Source: Bombardia bombarda (taxonomy: Eukaryota > Ascomycota > Sordariomycetes > Sordariales > Lasiosphaeriaceae). From it: 64,000 bases of DNA. Below the pieces are notes generated by a model, which was given only the letters and a program-made list of their open reading frames with translations, was not told where the DNA came from and made no database searches. How positions within the stretch are numbered: position 1 is the stretch's first letter; each line of letters starts with the position of its first letter. Positions 12,730-23,436 of the stretch are shown here, piece after piece. Where the stretch lies: positions 5,541,001 through 5,605,000 of the forward strand of contig JAULSR010000001.1 in NCBI GenBank assembly GCA_030512295.1, written 5' to 3'. A program made the position numbers and the translations under genes.

Positions 12730-13791
12730 CTACTGAAGTGGTTTCTGCCCAACCACAACCACCCTATCGATTGAAAACGCAACGCCCTTGCGCGCCTCAG
12801 CTAGGGTCCCCTGAAATATGGCATCAAGCTCAGCCGCCTTCTCGGGGTTAGATCGTCTCACGCGGCCAATAACCATTTCGTGAATGTGAAGGCAGCACCA
12901 GTGCATCGCCAGCACGGCATGTGGTTTGCCATTGCGCCAGTCTGCTTCCACGTCTAGCAAGCCTTGCTCTTCAAAGATTTGTGGCAGGTCCCTGATCCAC
13001 GGAGCGACCATGCGACTGTTCTTGGGGTGATTCTCGCGAAAGAGCGCCTTGTGATAGTCGGTGGGCAGGTCGGGAGAGGCGGTCACGATGGAGGTGTTCA
13101 GGGGATCGATCTCGCCCCATTGGAGGTATCCGCCGGGCTCTGGGGGTCTCTTGGTTAGTATCTTTCTACCTAGCGAGGAACCTAGGTTGGTACTAGACGA
13201 AGTACTCACTTAGTAACTTGAGAAGCCTCTGAATCACAGGCCGGGGATCATCTGAGATGACTAGGATGAAGAGGCGAATGTTCATAATGTCGAACTTGCC
13301 CGCAAGGTCCTCGGGTACATCGTCAAAGACGCTCCATTCCCTGAGCGTGAGATTCTCGGGGAGCCATTCTTTTGGCGCGACTTGGCTGATGTCGCAGTCG
13401 AGGCCGTAGAGCTCAGCGGACGGATCGAGCTGGGATGCCACGTCTAATAGCCAGATGCTGCCATCGTATCGGATTTTTGTCATCAGCTATCGCTACCACG
13501 TTCATGTCGTGTGTCGCAGCAGTTGGTTTGAGGTGTTCACATACCCCGTTCCGGTGCCAACATCGGCAATCTTCAGAGACTTTTGATGATGTGGTATCTT
13601 GGGATGGATGTTGTACCCAAACAAGTCTTTCAACTGATAATGCTGGAGATTGAGTCTTTATTCTCTTTAGTTAATTTTGAAGGAAGGGCAAAATGATTGA
13701 TGGTAAATATTAGGTATACGTACCTGTTGAAGTCAACATAGTCCCGGGTAAGAGGGTACTCCCCATCGACGACGTCCTTGACCTCGGCCAT
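12730..13791 (-). CDS. class I SAM-dependent methyltransferase, LaeA-like
   Basis: Four exons join in frame to about 280 residues. Exon 1 starts at 13791 (MAEVKDVVDGEYPLTRDYVD). The next gives RLNLQHYQLKDLFGY, a typical family segment. Motif I (ADVGTGTGIWLLD) is assembled across an intron, which confirms the splicing. AELYGLDCDISQ is the acidic loop after beta-2, FDIMNIRLF follows, and LLKLLKPGGYLQWGE is again created by splicing. The protein transfers a methyl group from S-adenosylmethionine. The family covers LaeA-type regulators and tailoring enzymes of secondary metabolism, and substrate cannot be read from the sequence. No core biosynthetic gene is adjacent. Confidence 0.85.
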
Positions 13792-14230
13792 TGAGGAAAG
13801 TTGTAGATTGGAGATGGACAAGAGTCAGGTTATGTGCCGATAGTATCTTGTGATAGTACGAGCTGCTGAAACAAGTGAACCACTTTCTTTTCCCAGGGTT
13901 GTTGATGTGAGTGGGTAGGTAATATACTTATAACATTAACCATGGTACGATATGCCTATTAATTCGCGTGCATGCCCTAATGAGCCTCTGTAAAATGATG
14001 CTTATCTACGACAAGTCACGATTGCGTGGCGGCTAGTGTTCTTTAGTACTCCTAGCTTGAGCACCTCTACCAAAGGTCTATCCCTTCTTTATCAATCGTC
14101 TAACACCGTACCATTTATCATGTGTAACCCACCCACCTGTAGCCCTTGTCTCGGTTGCAGGAGCTGTTCTCGTCACAAGAGGTATACGAGTAACCTGAAC
14201 ACACGTCTGGAATAATAGGCATACTCACAT

Positions 14231-14260
14231 GGAAATGTTCTCATGACACTTTCCATTTCC
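14231..14260. repeat. inverted repeat GGAAATG...CATTTCC, left copy
   Basis: Perfect 7-bp arms surround a 16-nt loop, immediately left of the CCTGAGC array. The same arms recur at 20012-20029. Confidence 0.75.
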
Positions 14261-14269
14261 GTCTCTGGA

Positions 14270-14383
14270 CCTGAGCAGCTGCTGCTTTAACCTGAGCCGA
14301 GGGTGAGCATTCCTGAGCATGCCTGAGCACGGCCTGAGCTCGGCCTGAGCAGCCTGAGCACACGGCAGAGTCAGCCTGAGCAT
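14270..14383 (+). repeat. (CCTGAGC)8 interspersed array, left copy
   Basis: Eight exact CCTGAGC heptamers occur in about 114 bp, all in the same orientation, with spacers of 2-20 nt. The pattern resembles a cluster of binding sites more than a slippage microsatellite. A second array lies at 19919-19979. Confidence 0.85.
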
Positions 14384-14771
14384 GCACTGAGAAGCCATTT
14401 TAGCTCCCAAAGGGGCTCGTTCTGGCTCCCTTGATGCTCGGTTACACTTTCCTCGTTTTGTCTCCAAGCACAGATCCCATTTTGACTCCCTTGCGACCGA
14501 GATTCTCCCGGAACTATTTTTAGATCCACATTCGCTTATATACACGTGATAAGTAGGTCAGCCTGATCATTCCATAACGTCTCATTCCACGCTTCTTTTA
14601 AAATTGATCTGCGAGCAGCAGTGCGTCTCGGGGACCGGAAACGCGCTTGATCACGTCCACGGCGGCTACACGACACATTGGAACCTCTCGACATCAGCAT
14701 AGCGGCGCACAACACCGCACGATAACAGCGCTCGCACACAATTTTCTTGGCCTCACAGTGATCCTGCTACT

Positions 14772-16406
14772 ATGCCTGGAACACTCAATCTCCTCAACCG
14801 CAATCCAATTACGTACGAGTCCGCCGCCAGCGATGAAGACAATATTATCAGCAAGGTGGCCGATGTAGCCCATACCAACACTCTCTACGAGTACCTTTGG
14901 GAGCAAAGACGATCTATCGAGGCTCTTACTGCACACCACCTCGGGCTGGCCAGTAAAGATAGCTGCCTCGTCTTGGACCAGTGTACGTGGATCCGAGGTT
15001 CCTTCAATGTCTGCATACCGGTTGAGGTGAAAGAGACGTCTGGCAGCGTGTCTAGGGAAGTCCTTATGCGCTGCCCTATGTCACACAAGCTCGCTGAAGC
15101 TAGATACCCTGGCACAGTAGATGAGAAGGTCAGTTGCGAGGTGGGAACATATGCATGGATGCAGGATAATTGTCCTCATATCCGTATACCTCACTTGTTT
15201 GGCTTTGGCTTCTCGGACAACCGCCATGTAAGCCCACTCCTTGATACAGACATCCCAATCATCTGCCGACAATACTGATTATCTTTGAACGCTTAGTTTA
15301 CCCACGCAACGCATCGGCCTTTCTATATCCGCTTTGTGCGCATGGCCAGGCGCTACCTCTGTACCCTCCTTCGATATCCAGTCCCTTCCCAATACACCCA
15401 CAACCCAACTTCACACAGTCTACGCACAGGATACCTGCTCCTAGAATACTTCAAGCCAAGCACAGGGCAGATGCTCTCTAAGACGTGGAATAAGCACAGG
15501 GAAGATCCAACCAGGAAGCAGAACCTGTTCCGAAGCATGGCTCGCTTGATTCTCTCTCTCGCCCGTGTCCCTCAAGCAAGAATAGGCTCATTCCGGTTTC
15601 ACGATGACGGCACTGTGGCATTAGCGAACCGGCCCCTATCTTGCTCAACTATAATACTAGAGAACGATGGGGCGCCGAGGATAATGCAGAGGAGCGATAC
15701 ATATATGTGTACCGATGCTTTCGTGTCAGATATGCTCACCTTCCATAATCATCGCTTCCTCAGCCAGCCCAATGCGGTATACGACGAGCAAGACTGCCGT
15801 GGTCAAATGGCAGTTAAAACATTGCTCCGGACGCTCTCGCATCATTATATCAACCGGGAACGCCGTAACGGACCGTTTATACTCCAGCTTACCGACTTTC
15901 ATGCGAGCAATATCTTTGTCGACCAAGAATGGAATATCACTGGCCTTATTGACCTGGAGTGGATATGCTCTCTCCCTGTAGAGATGCTTGCGGTGCCCTA
16001 CTGGCTTACTGGAAGGGGAATAGATCAGATAAAAGAAGAGCATCTGGATGAGTTCGACAAGGTGCGAAAGGAGTTCATGCACATTTTCGAGGAAGAAGAG
16101 CAGAAAATAGCGGGCAAAGAGCATGATCTCTTACTGACGAAAGTCATGTGTGACATGTGGGAATCAAAAGGAGTGTGGTTTTGGTATTGTGTAGAGTCTG
16201 TGAACGCTATGTATTTCCTTGTTGAGAGCCATCTCTGCCCGAGATTCTCGGGTCGTTTGTCTCTGAAGGCCGAAGAAATCGTATCGCAGTTTTGGTGTGA
16301 AAATTCAGAGGTTATTATTGCAAAGAAGCTTGCCGAGAAAGAAAGGTACGACCAGGAGCTCCGAAAGCTATTCGAGGGAAAGGCAGCTGCTGAAGCATCA
16401 GAGTGA
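14772..16406 (+). CDS. APH-fold (aminoglycoside phosphotransferase-like) kinase family protein
   Basis: Exon 1 (14772-15227) and exon 2 (15297-16406) join across a 69-nt intron (GTAAGC...CTTAG) to 521 residues. The kinase-like catalytic core is LTDFHASNIFVDQEWNITGL followed by IDLEW: the Brenner-type H-x4-N catalytic loop and the metal-binding Asp. This places it in the fungal APH-domain phosphotransferases. These large paralogous groups have no established substrate, and the antibiotic-resistance name is only structural homology. Exon 1 holds a long N-lobe with WIRGSFNVCIPVE, the usual nucleotide-binding strand pair. The C-terminal 100 residues are charged and helical. It converges on a second APH gene at 17084-18458, and repeat modules bracket the pair. 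Confidence 0.8.
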
Positions 16407-17083
16407 GCAAAATCATCAAGCTAGATTGTTTTATGAAAAGAATTTACCAGAAGATAAATCCTACTTACGATGATCTTGTCCCGGTCAGTCGAGGACATTA
16501 CTTCCCACTATCAGTTTTGTCCCTTTCCTTCTCTCTCTCTTCCTTCTCCTTCTTCTCCCGATTCGCCTTTCTCTTCTCCTGGGCCTTAGTGCCAGATGAG
16601 AGCACAGTTGCGAAATGGCAAGAGACCCCTCTCTGCTAGCAGGCATCGTCAGAATGCATGTCCTTCCCAGGAATTTGGAGTTCGACGCGGCGGGGTTTCG
16701 ACTGATGAATCCAATCCAGATATGGTGGATCGCGGTTGGCACGGATAAAGTGGCTTGCTTGGTGGGGCTTGGGTTTCCACGTGACTCATCCTGCTTCCCC
16801 AGGAAATATCCCCTTGGAATGATGTCCGGCCTCGTATCGGAGTCCTAGCATATCTGGATCATCCTTTGCGGTCTCCCCGAGGATGTTGAGGGGCAATGCA
16901 CACCCCCAGACAAGCTCTGTCAAACGAGTAATACCTTCAACTACCTCTCTTTCACGTTGATTTGTATTGCGGCATATCATTTCGGGAGGTAGATGCCGAG
17001 AGGGGTTTTAGATTTCTTGACTTAAATTTGCAACTGTATGAGAAACTGAATTATACCACAACTCCCAACTTTTCATGACGTCT
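16407..17083. other. intergenic region between convergent kinase genes
   Basis: Contains the 3' ends of both APH genes and a pyrimidine-rich tract (16520-16575). I see no gene. Confidence 0.5.
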
Positions 17084-18458
17084 TTACTCATCAAAGCGCG
17101 CGTCATTCTGCTTCTCTGCCAAATACGCCTTGAACTGAACCTCCTTTCGTTCCAGGAATTCCTCCTTCCCCGCAAGTGTGGCTGTGTCCAACATCGCCTC
17201 GCCTAGGCCCTCCTTATGCAGAATCTGCCAGTAGATTTGATCGACGTCGACGCTATTCCGCGACGCAAGGTTGAACCAGAACCGACCGCTGTCCCACGAG
17301 TCCCTCATTCGAGCCGAGAGGAGCGGCTCCCCAGTTGGTCGGGATGACCTGGCCTCGACGCGTTCCATTGCGTGGATGAACTGCTCCTTTCGCGGCTCGA
17401 AGAGATCAAGAAATTTCTGCTTTCCAGCCTCCCCTTGGCTCACCTCGATGCCCGGATCCCGAAGGATAAGCCACCAGGGCAGATCGTAGGCGAATTGGGC
17501 CGGCATGACGTTCGTAAACTCGAAGTCGAGTAAGGCGGTGATTTCCATCGTCTCCGGGTTGATAAGCATATTCGAAGGCCGCATATCGTCGCAGAAGAGC
17601 CGATGCGGCCCGGCGTCGTCGATCATACCGTACGTCGGGATCAGCTTGGCGAAGCAGTGTCGCGCGACGTACCGGCCCCAGGTGATGTCTTTGGCATCGT
17701 AAGCTACGGTGTGCTGCGTCTCCAGATGTATCTGCAGGCACTGCGCGCGCGCTGCGAAGTAATTACTCGAACGGTCGAACACCGGCATGGTCGTGAAGTG
17801 CTCCGCAGGAAAGCCAGCGAAGCTGACGACCTCGTTCATGTCGTACCGTCAGTGGTGGCTCAGTAACAGCCCACTCCCCAGATACGGCGTCCTTGGAAAT
17901 GGCCCCAATGCGCGGGAATTCCAGGCGTGAAAGCTCCAGCATAAAGCTAGCGAGCTGTTCGAAGATGCCGCCGAGCTTGGCCTCGTCAATATCTGGATCC
18001 AGAATCGCAAGATCCGCCTCGTTGGGGGTCGGTTTTTTCAGGACATCGCCAAGGTTTTCCCCTTCCATAAATTCCATGATTATGAACGGTCCCAGCTGCT
18101 GTGGACTCTCTTCGGTGAGACCCCAATGATACACACGTGGAACAGGGATACTCGTATGTTCGCGGAGGTAGGTTATAACCATAACCTCGTGCTTGACCTT
18201 TTTCCCTCGCCATAGATCGTATACCTTTCCCGGAATCGGGAAGCGAATAACAACACGCTCGTTGGTCACACTATTTCGAACGGCGATACTAAGGTTAAAT
18301 GAACCCTTAAAGAATCGAAGGAACTCTCCGGCCTCATTCCACCCAAGGCAATTGTCAACAAAGGACACAATGTCGGGTTTTGCCTCAACGAAGTTGCGGA
18401 TAAATTCCTGTTGCGCGTCCTTAGCATTTCTCTCGGCAATATGGTTGGCGGGCATCAT
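17084..18458 (-). CDS. APH-fold kinase family protein, interrupted by a frameshift
   Basis: The start at 18458 (MMPANHIAERNAKDAQQ) leads into an N-lobe with FKGSFNLSIAVRN and RVVIRFPIPGK, then YLREHTSIPVPRVYHWG and PFIIMEFMEGENLG, all textbook APH-family motifs. Near 17846 the frame changes: the upstream frame ends VTEPPLT, and the family continuation (DMNEVVSFAGFPAEHF) appears one base further on. The second half contains HRLFCDDMRPSNMLINPETM and ALLDFEFTN, the catalytic loop and metal-binding Asp. Both halves together give about 458 residues. An intron cannot explain the switch because conserved residues lie immediately on both sides. It is either a base-calling error or a recent one-base insertion that would truncate the kinase before its catalytic residues. 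The loop reads CDDMRPSN, with Asp in place of the usual His. Confidence 0.75.
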
Positions 18459-19326
18459 CTTGCGGGAAGTGTAGAACACGAAAGCTGGGTGGTGGTGGTG
18501 GTGGTAATTAGTGGGCGGAAGATGTTGAAGAGAAGGAGAACGAAAGAGTTGGTGGTGGGGGAGGGGCGACATTTTAAGCTGTTGTCAAAGCGCTCGGGTT
18601 TTAGCCTCCTGATTTTATGCATGGCTATTTTCTTTATGAGTTTGTCATTGATCCAAGTTTTGGTTCAGCAGATGCGATATCTTTTATAATCCCGTCGCCT
18701 GCCAAGATGACCACACTACGTCCTTGGAGGAGCTGGTTCTGGCTCCGAGTGTAATTTTAGCATCCGTTGAGTCTTGGGGATCTCATTTAGGCTCTATGAT
18801 CTCATTGCCTGACATCCATGAAAACGAGCGGGGACATTACTAGGGCCCACTCTCTCATGACTTTTTGATCCGCTGATATCAGCGTGCAATTGCGAGAACC
18901 CTTGGGTAAAACTGGCTCTCACAATATACCCTCTTTAATTTTCTCTACCCTGCCATTCCATCCTTATTGGGTACTAAATATACCGTCACCGGGGAGTCGG
19001 TAAGACTCTGGCTGGGAGCATGCAGATTTGGTACCTTTTTCAATTCTCTTGCCGAATTCAATTTTAGCTCTATGAGTCTAGTTCGAGTTTAGATGGTCAG
19101 GGATTGATGGGTGATAGAACGCTGATATATGGCAAGGAAGGTGGAATCAGCACTTATTCCGAATTATAAACCTATCAATAGAAAGAAATTCTGGAGTTTA
19201 CTCTAGATACTGCAAAAGGGAAAGTAAAAAAGTAAAAAAGAGGGAGGAGGAAAAGCAAGAAAGACAATGTAGTATGATTGCTTGCCAGTTGCAACTTCCG
19301 CATTCTCAAAGGCACAAAAACACAGC

Positions 19327-19840
19327 CTAGACGTTTCCCTCCCTATCCTTTTCACTTCCACGTTGAACCTTGCTACCTAAGCGCTTGTCGTTTCCCCAAG
19401 CCGAGTGGGGACGATATTCCAGCTCTTTGAGATCAATTGTCTTATCCCGCATTTGCCGAACAATCACACGAATCTTATCACTGGTCTCGTTGTTTGTACA
19501 TACTATGTTCTCATATTTTAGCAGAGATATCAGCACAGGAGCGGATGCAAGACTTACGGGAAACGACGGTACGACCCTCCCTGCCTTTAATCTCAGATCG
19601 GATGAGAGTTTCGGCATTCATACCGTCATATGTCATTTTGATTCGCGTTCCAAGACGAGCTACGTCTCCCGGCTCCGTTTGGTTGGAAATGTAGTTGCCG
19701 AGGACAAAAAGCTGAATGTCGAGTATCTGTTACACAGTTAACAATAATGTCTCAAGGAATACATAAGTGGATCAAACCCCATCAGTATCTCTTTTTAGCA
19801 GTTCCATCATCATGTCGGCAACCCAGGCTGAATGCACTTT
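19327..19840 (-). CDS. possible spliced hypothetical protein fragment
   Basis: Three frames join across plausible introns: an exon near 19780-19840 ending DMMMELLKRDTDG, a middle exon (about 19565-19735) with LDIQLFVLGNYISNQTEPGD and MTYDGMNAETLIRSEIKG, and a final exon ending at the stop at 19327. The middle-to-last intron has donor GTAAGT and acceptor ATAG. The first intron uses a weak GTTTGA donor. No start is secure, and the 5' end may lie beyond 19855, inside or past the CCTGAGC array. I do not recognise the family. The codon composition looks real, but it could be a relic. Confidence 0.25.
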
Positions 19841-19918
19841 TTGACTAGTTAGCGGGGATCTTTAGTGGTGAGAGTTAGAACGATTTCTAGTAAGCGTGTG
19901 AATGGGGAGGTGAGCAAG

Positions 19919-19979
19919 CCTGAGCACACCTGAGCACACCTGAGCCGAAGCTGAGCCGGGCCTGAGCCGAGCCTGAGCA
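19919..19979 (+). repeat. CCTGAGC interspersed array, right copy
   Basis: Five CCTGAGC heptamers plus one GCTGAGC occur within 61 bp, in the same orientation as the left copy at 14270-14383. Confidence 0.85.
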
Positions 19980-20011
19980 AGGCGGCGCTGCTCACGTGAG
20001 ACATATGGATG

Positions 20012-20029
20012 GGAAATGGAAACATTTCC
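20012..20029. repeat. inverted repeat GGAAATG-GAAA-CATTTCC, right copy
   Basis: Perfect 7-bp arms with a 4-nt loop lie outside the right CCTGAGC array. The arms match those at 14231-14260. Confidence 0.75.
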
Positions 20030-21666
20030 GTGGTATAACATGTGCTACCAACCTGTCGATCTATGTGACAGAATGTTCCGAATTTAGATCCACTAGTTAC
20101 GTAGTCGGGCCGGCTCATATGTAACCTCGGACCAGAGGATACAAACGATTGGCTGCAGCTGCGAAGGACGCCTCGAACAAACATTGACATCTTGAATACG
20201 ATCCGGGTGGCAGAACTCGGGTCACCCGAGATCAGATTAGTTTTGTCCCATCTTTACCATTATCTTTACCATTATCCTAATTGTTTATATGTCACACCCA
20301 TCCACCATGGGTGGGCCCCAATAATAGAAGGTATTCAATGGTGGTGGAATAAAAATGATGAACTATAGGAGTTTTTGACAAGGAGTAACTATTGACAAAA
20401 AGAATCAAAATGAAGACTCTACACAAAAGAGAAAGGTGGTGAAGGTGACGGGCACGCCGAAGGTCTAAGATTTAGTGAGGAAGAAGACTGGAGCTGGAAG
20501 AGCGAGGAAAGGGTGTAGGGTACGATGACGTAATTATCGCCTGTGACTACTTTCCATTCGACGGTAACTCAGTCGGCGCCCATGCTGTGTTACGATCCGA
20601 ATAGTAAGTGCTACCGGGTGGTGGATTATCGTGATGCAAGCCTTGTTCGGCGTAAAAGAAGATGTATGCTAGTATGCTATACAGCAGTCTGATAGTAGTG
20701 GATGGGTGAGTACTAAGTGCTTTGTGTGTTGCACAGATGATAGATGAAGTAAGCTGCGTTCTAACCAAAGCTTGGTTTCACTTTCAGGCCCGAGCTTGCC
20801 CACGCTGACTGGCAGGAACGACTGATTGTAACAGGAAGGCCCGTCGACTGTAGCCAGCTGCCAAAGCTTCAAAGTGGATAATATTTTACGACACACCTTG
20901 CTAAGCATCTTAGCTGAAATAAGCATCCAGTGCCGCTTTGGCAGGGTTTAGCAATGTCACACCACAACCAAATCTAACGACTGCTGGCCTAGGTCAGAAA
21001 CACTAACAGTTTGTCTTATCAATGTTGCTTCACATGGTGGAGCATAAACAGAGCAAGAGATTCCCATGTTTTGCGAGTACTGGAAAAGACCAGCCCTCCG
21101 TTTATATCCCATTGCTTCGAGTAGACGGGCATTTGAAGCCATTGCAATGTCACGGCATCGACGCCGTCGACCGAATGTAATCCACCCAGCGTACCAACCA
21201 CGTCGGCCTGGCATCTCGATACTATTTCGAGAGGTGACGCTTTGGTGTAGTGGTTTTCATACAAGGGCAGTTGCCGCCAGATGCGAGCGATTTCCTCGTA
21301 GAGCAATGAAAATGACTCTGAGGCTGCAGCTCTTATGAGAGGGACGGGAAGAAAATTGAGAAAAATGCATGTGGACAATTGGGAGATGCGGCAGGCAGGT
21401 GTGGCCCGTCTGTCTGGGAGGGCATATAGCGGGTCTAAGTGCGGTACTTTGTGGCCAAGTCGCAATTGCAGGAAGTCGCGTTGGTGTAGACCTATAGTCT
21501 AATGGGTAGTTCGTTGTCATGAATGGAAGGCACGTTTGTCGGGCATCCAGGAAGGTTTTGATTTTAGTTCCATTAATTACTAGGCTCCAACATTGCTTCC
21601 AAGCTGATTCGAGAGATGTCATTTCATTCCAAGCTCCTGACGTGGAGTACACAACCTCAAGCTGTT

Positions 21667-21860
21667 TCATTTTGACTCCAGCGGCGTCACGAGCATGTCC
21701 ATATCCGTCTGCTTCGTCACCCAATTCCCCACAAAATGCCACTCCCTCTCGGGGTGCGAGAGCTCGACCTCAAAGTGACGGTAGAATTCCACGATGAACT
21801 TGCACATTTGCATCATGGCAATATTCTTCCCAATACACATGCGCGGGCCGGCTCCAAACT
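21667..21860 (-). pseudogene. orphan C-terminal exon of a cytochrome P450
   Basis: On the minus strand, after an acceptor-like ...TTGGCAG, the frame reads FGAGPRMCIGKNIAMMQMCK, the haem-binding Cys loop and start of the L helix. HFEVELSHPEREWHFVGNWV and QTDMDMLVTPLESK follow, then a stop. This is a complete P450 3' end. In the 1.2 kb that should hold the preceding exons I find no PERF/PERW motif, no ExxR helix and no oxygen-binding motif. Neighbouring frames are full of stops. It looks like the surviving tail of a deleted or decayed P450. Confidence 0.7.
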
Positions 21861-23436
21861 GCCAACATGGGTTAGCAAATTCATCTCCATACTATGTCTT
21901 CATGGTAAGAGAAAATAAACTAAGAAGAGGGCACAGAGCCCTGTGGGTTTCCAGAGGCTATCCATGTTAGTGACAAGAGTATGGATTGGCCTGCTTCTGA
22001 TAAAGTTGGACGGTGATGAGTTCAGAGGAGAGGAGGAGCAGATACGACATGATACCATTGAGGGGTCAAGGCTGGAGGAGAGTCGCTAAGCTTTCTGTGC
22101 TTACTAGACATGCCTTACAAAGCTTGCTTCTTTAAATATTTTAGGTTAGCTAATCTAGCTACTATGTAAATAGACAGGGGTTACATCGGAGGCTGTAAAG
22201 GGAGATAAGAAAGATTCAAGATGTTATATCTTGGTTGCAGAATCAAAAACGTGCTCTAATGAACTTAGGGTCGCTGTGCTATTGGTATTGATTAGGTCTA
22301 CTGTTATTGAAGCCTTTCGGGACACGGTAACCTATACTATTTGATACTTGCAACAATGTACTCATGGCCTTGACATAGTGAGGCAGTACTTTCACCAATC
22401 ATAGTACTGCAGGTCGTAATTCAGACCACCGATAATCGCCTCGCCGCTTTTTGATTATTGTCGGACTGGTAGGTGGACATTTGCGACGGGGAACTCTTCT
22501 CTGAACTTGAATCCAGCGTTGTGGAGGATGCCTGGCTGTGCAGTGCCAGACCTCTCCTAGCAGCTGGCCGGGACATGCGATGCCAACATAAAAAGACTTC
22601 CACAAGCGATGTAGGGAGAAAGTGATAGTGATGGGATACACGCACTGACGATACGGTCGTTTATGGGTCTTGTTTCGGGCGTTGAGGGATGGGTCGTTGG
22701 CAAAGGCGATGATGGATTTGTTGGAGAGTGTTTTGTAAACTGGGCAGTTCCAACCGAATGAACGTGATAGGTGCTGGGGATGGGATGGATGGTTTGCGGT
22801 TGGGTAGTCGGCGGGGACTGGCGCTTGAAGCCCGACTGATTTGTTTGTTTACCCGAGCCCCTATACCCCTGAACCTCCGAAGCTCTGCTGAGCCGGCGTA
22901 GGTCTGCCATGGTGGAGAATACAAATGAGCAGATTGAAATATCCGATAAAAGTTTGAACATAGAATTTGAAAGTATCCATCGCTAAAAGTATGCTGATAT
23001 CGCTACAATGCTGAAAGATGACAATACTGACGCACCACAGCCCATTCCTCTGGCCTGGCGTCTCCCCACGACGCGCCCTTTTTTGTCGTGCCGATCAAAC
23101 ACCTTGCTGCGCCCCGCCAGATGAAAAATTAAGAATCAGGTGCTGTGTCGCTCAAGCTCCCTGTAAGAATACTAAACCGTTGACAGCAAAGAAAATATGC
23201 TGTAAGAAAATTAAAAAAAAAAACAAGTTGTCCTGACCGCTCATTTATTTCTCAACCCCGCCTCATCACGTACTATCGTCTCAGCTAGACTGTAAGCATC
23301 ACACAGCGCTTCTTTCTTCCAGTTAAGGATCAAGTCATCGACAGACAGTGACAAAGACTGTCGACGTAACACCCACAACACCGATCGAGCGAGCATCATA
23401 TACTCCGCCCACCGCGCCACCGCGCCACCGCAATCA

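Larger units (their letters stand above)
13792..14771. other. intergenic region with CCTGAGC repeat module
   Basis: Apart from the repeat module (14231-14383) and a following stretch of degenerate TTTTRRCTCC units (14395-14510), I see nothing coding. A TATATA element near 14535-14541 lies some 230 bp before the kinase start at 14772. Confidence 0.5.
18459..23436. other. gene-debris region with repeats
   Basis: A roughly 5-kb stretch without an intact recognisable gene. It contains AT-richer non-coding sequence with degenerate TTTTAGCTC/GGCTCC units (18720-19090), a possible spliced hypothetical gene (19327-19840), the second CCTGAGC array and inverted repeat, an orphan P450 exon (about 21667-21860), and unassigned frames at 22399-22960. 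Confidence 0.5.

Noticed and set aside
14231..20029. Complete DNA transposon between the two repeat modules
   Set aside because: No transposase frame is present and the CCTGAGC arrays are in the same, not inverted, orientation. The module similarity is kept only as a finding.
22399..22960. Minus-strand frames with a plausible conserved-looking stretch, considered as upstream P450 exons
   Set aside because: No ExxR, PERF or oxygen-binding motif and the wrong spacing to the haem exon, so I could not tie it to the P450.
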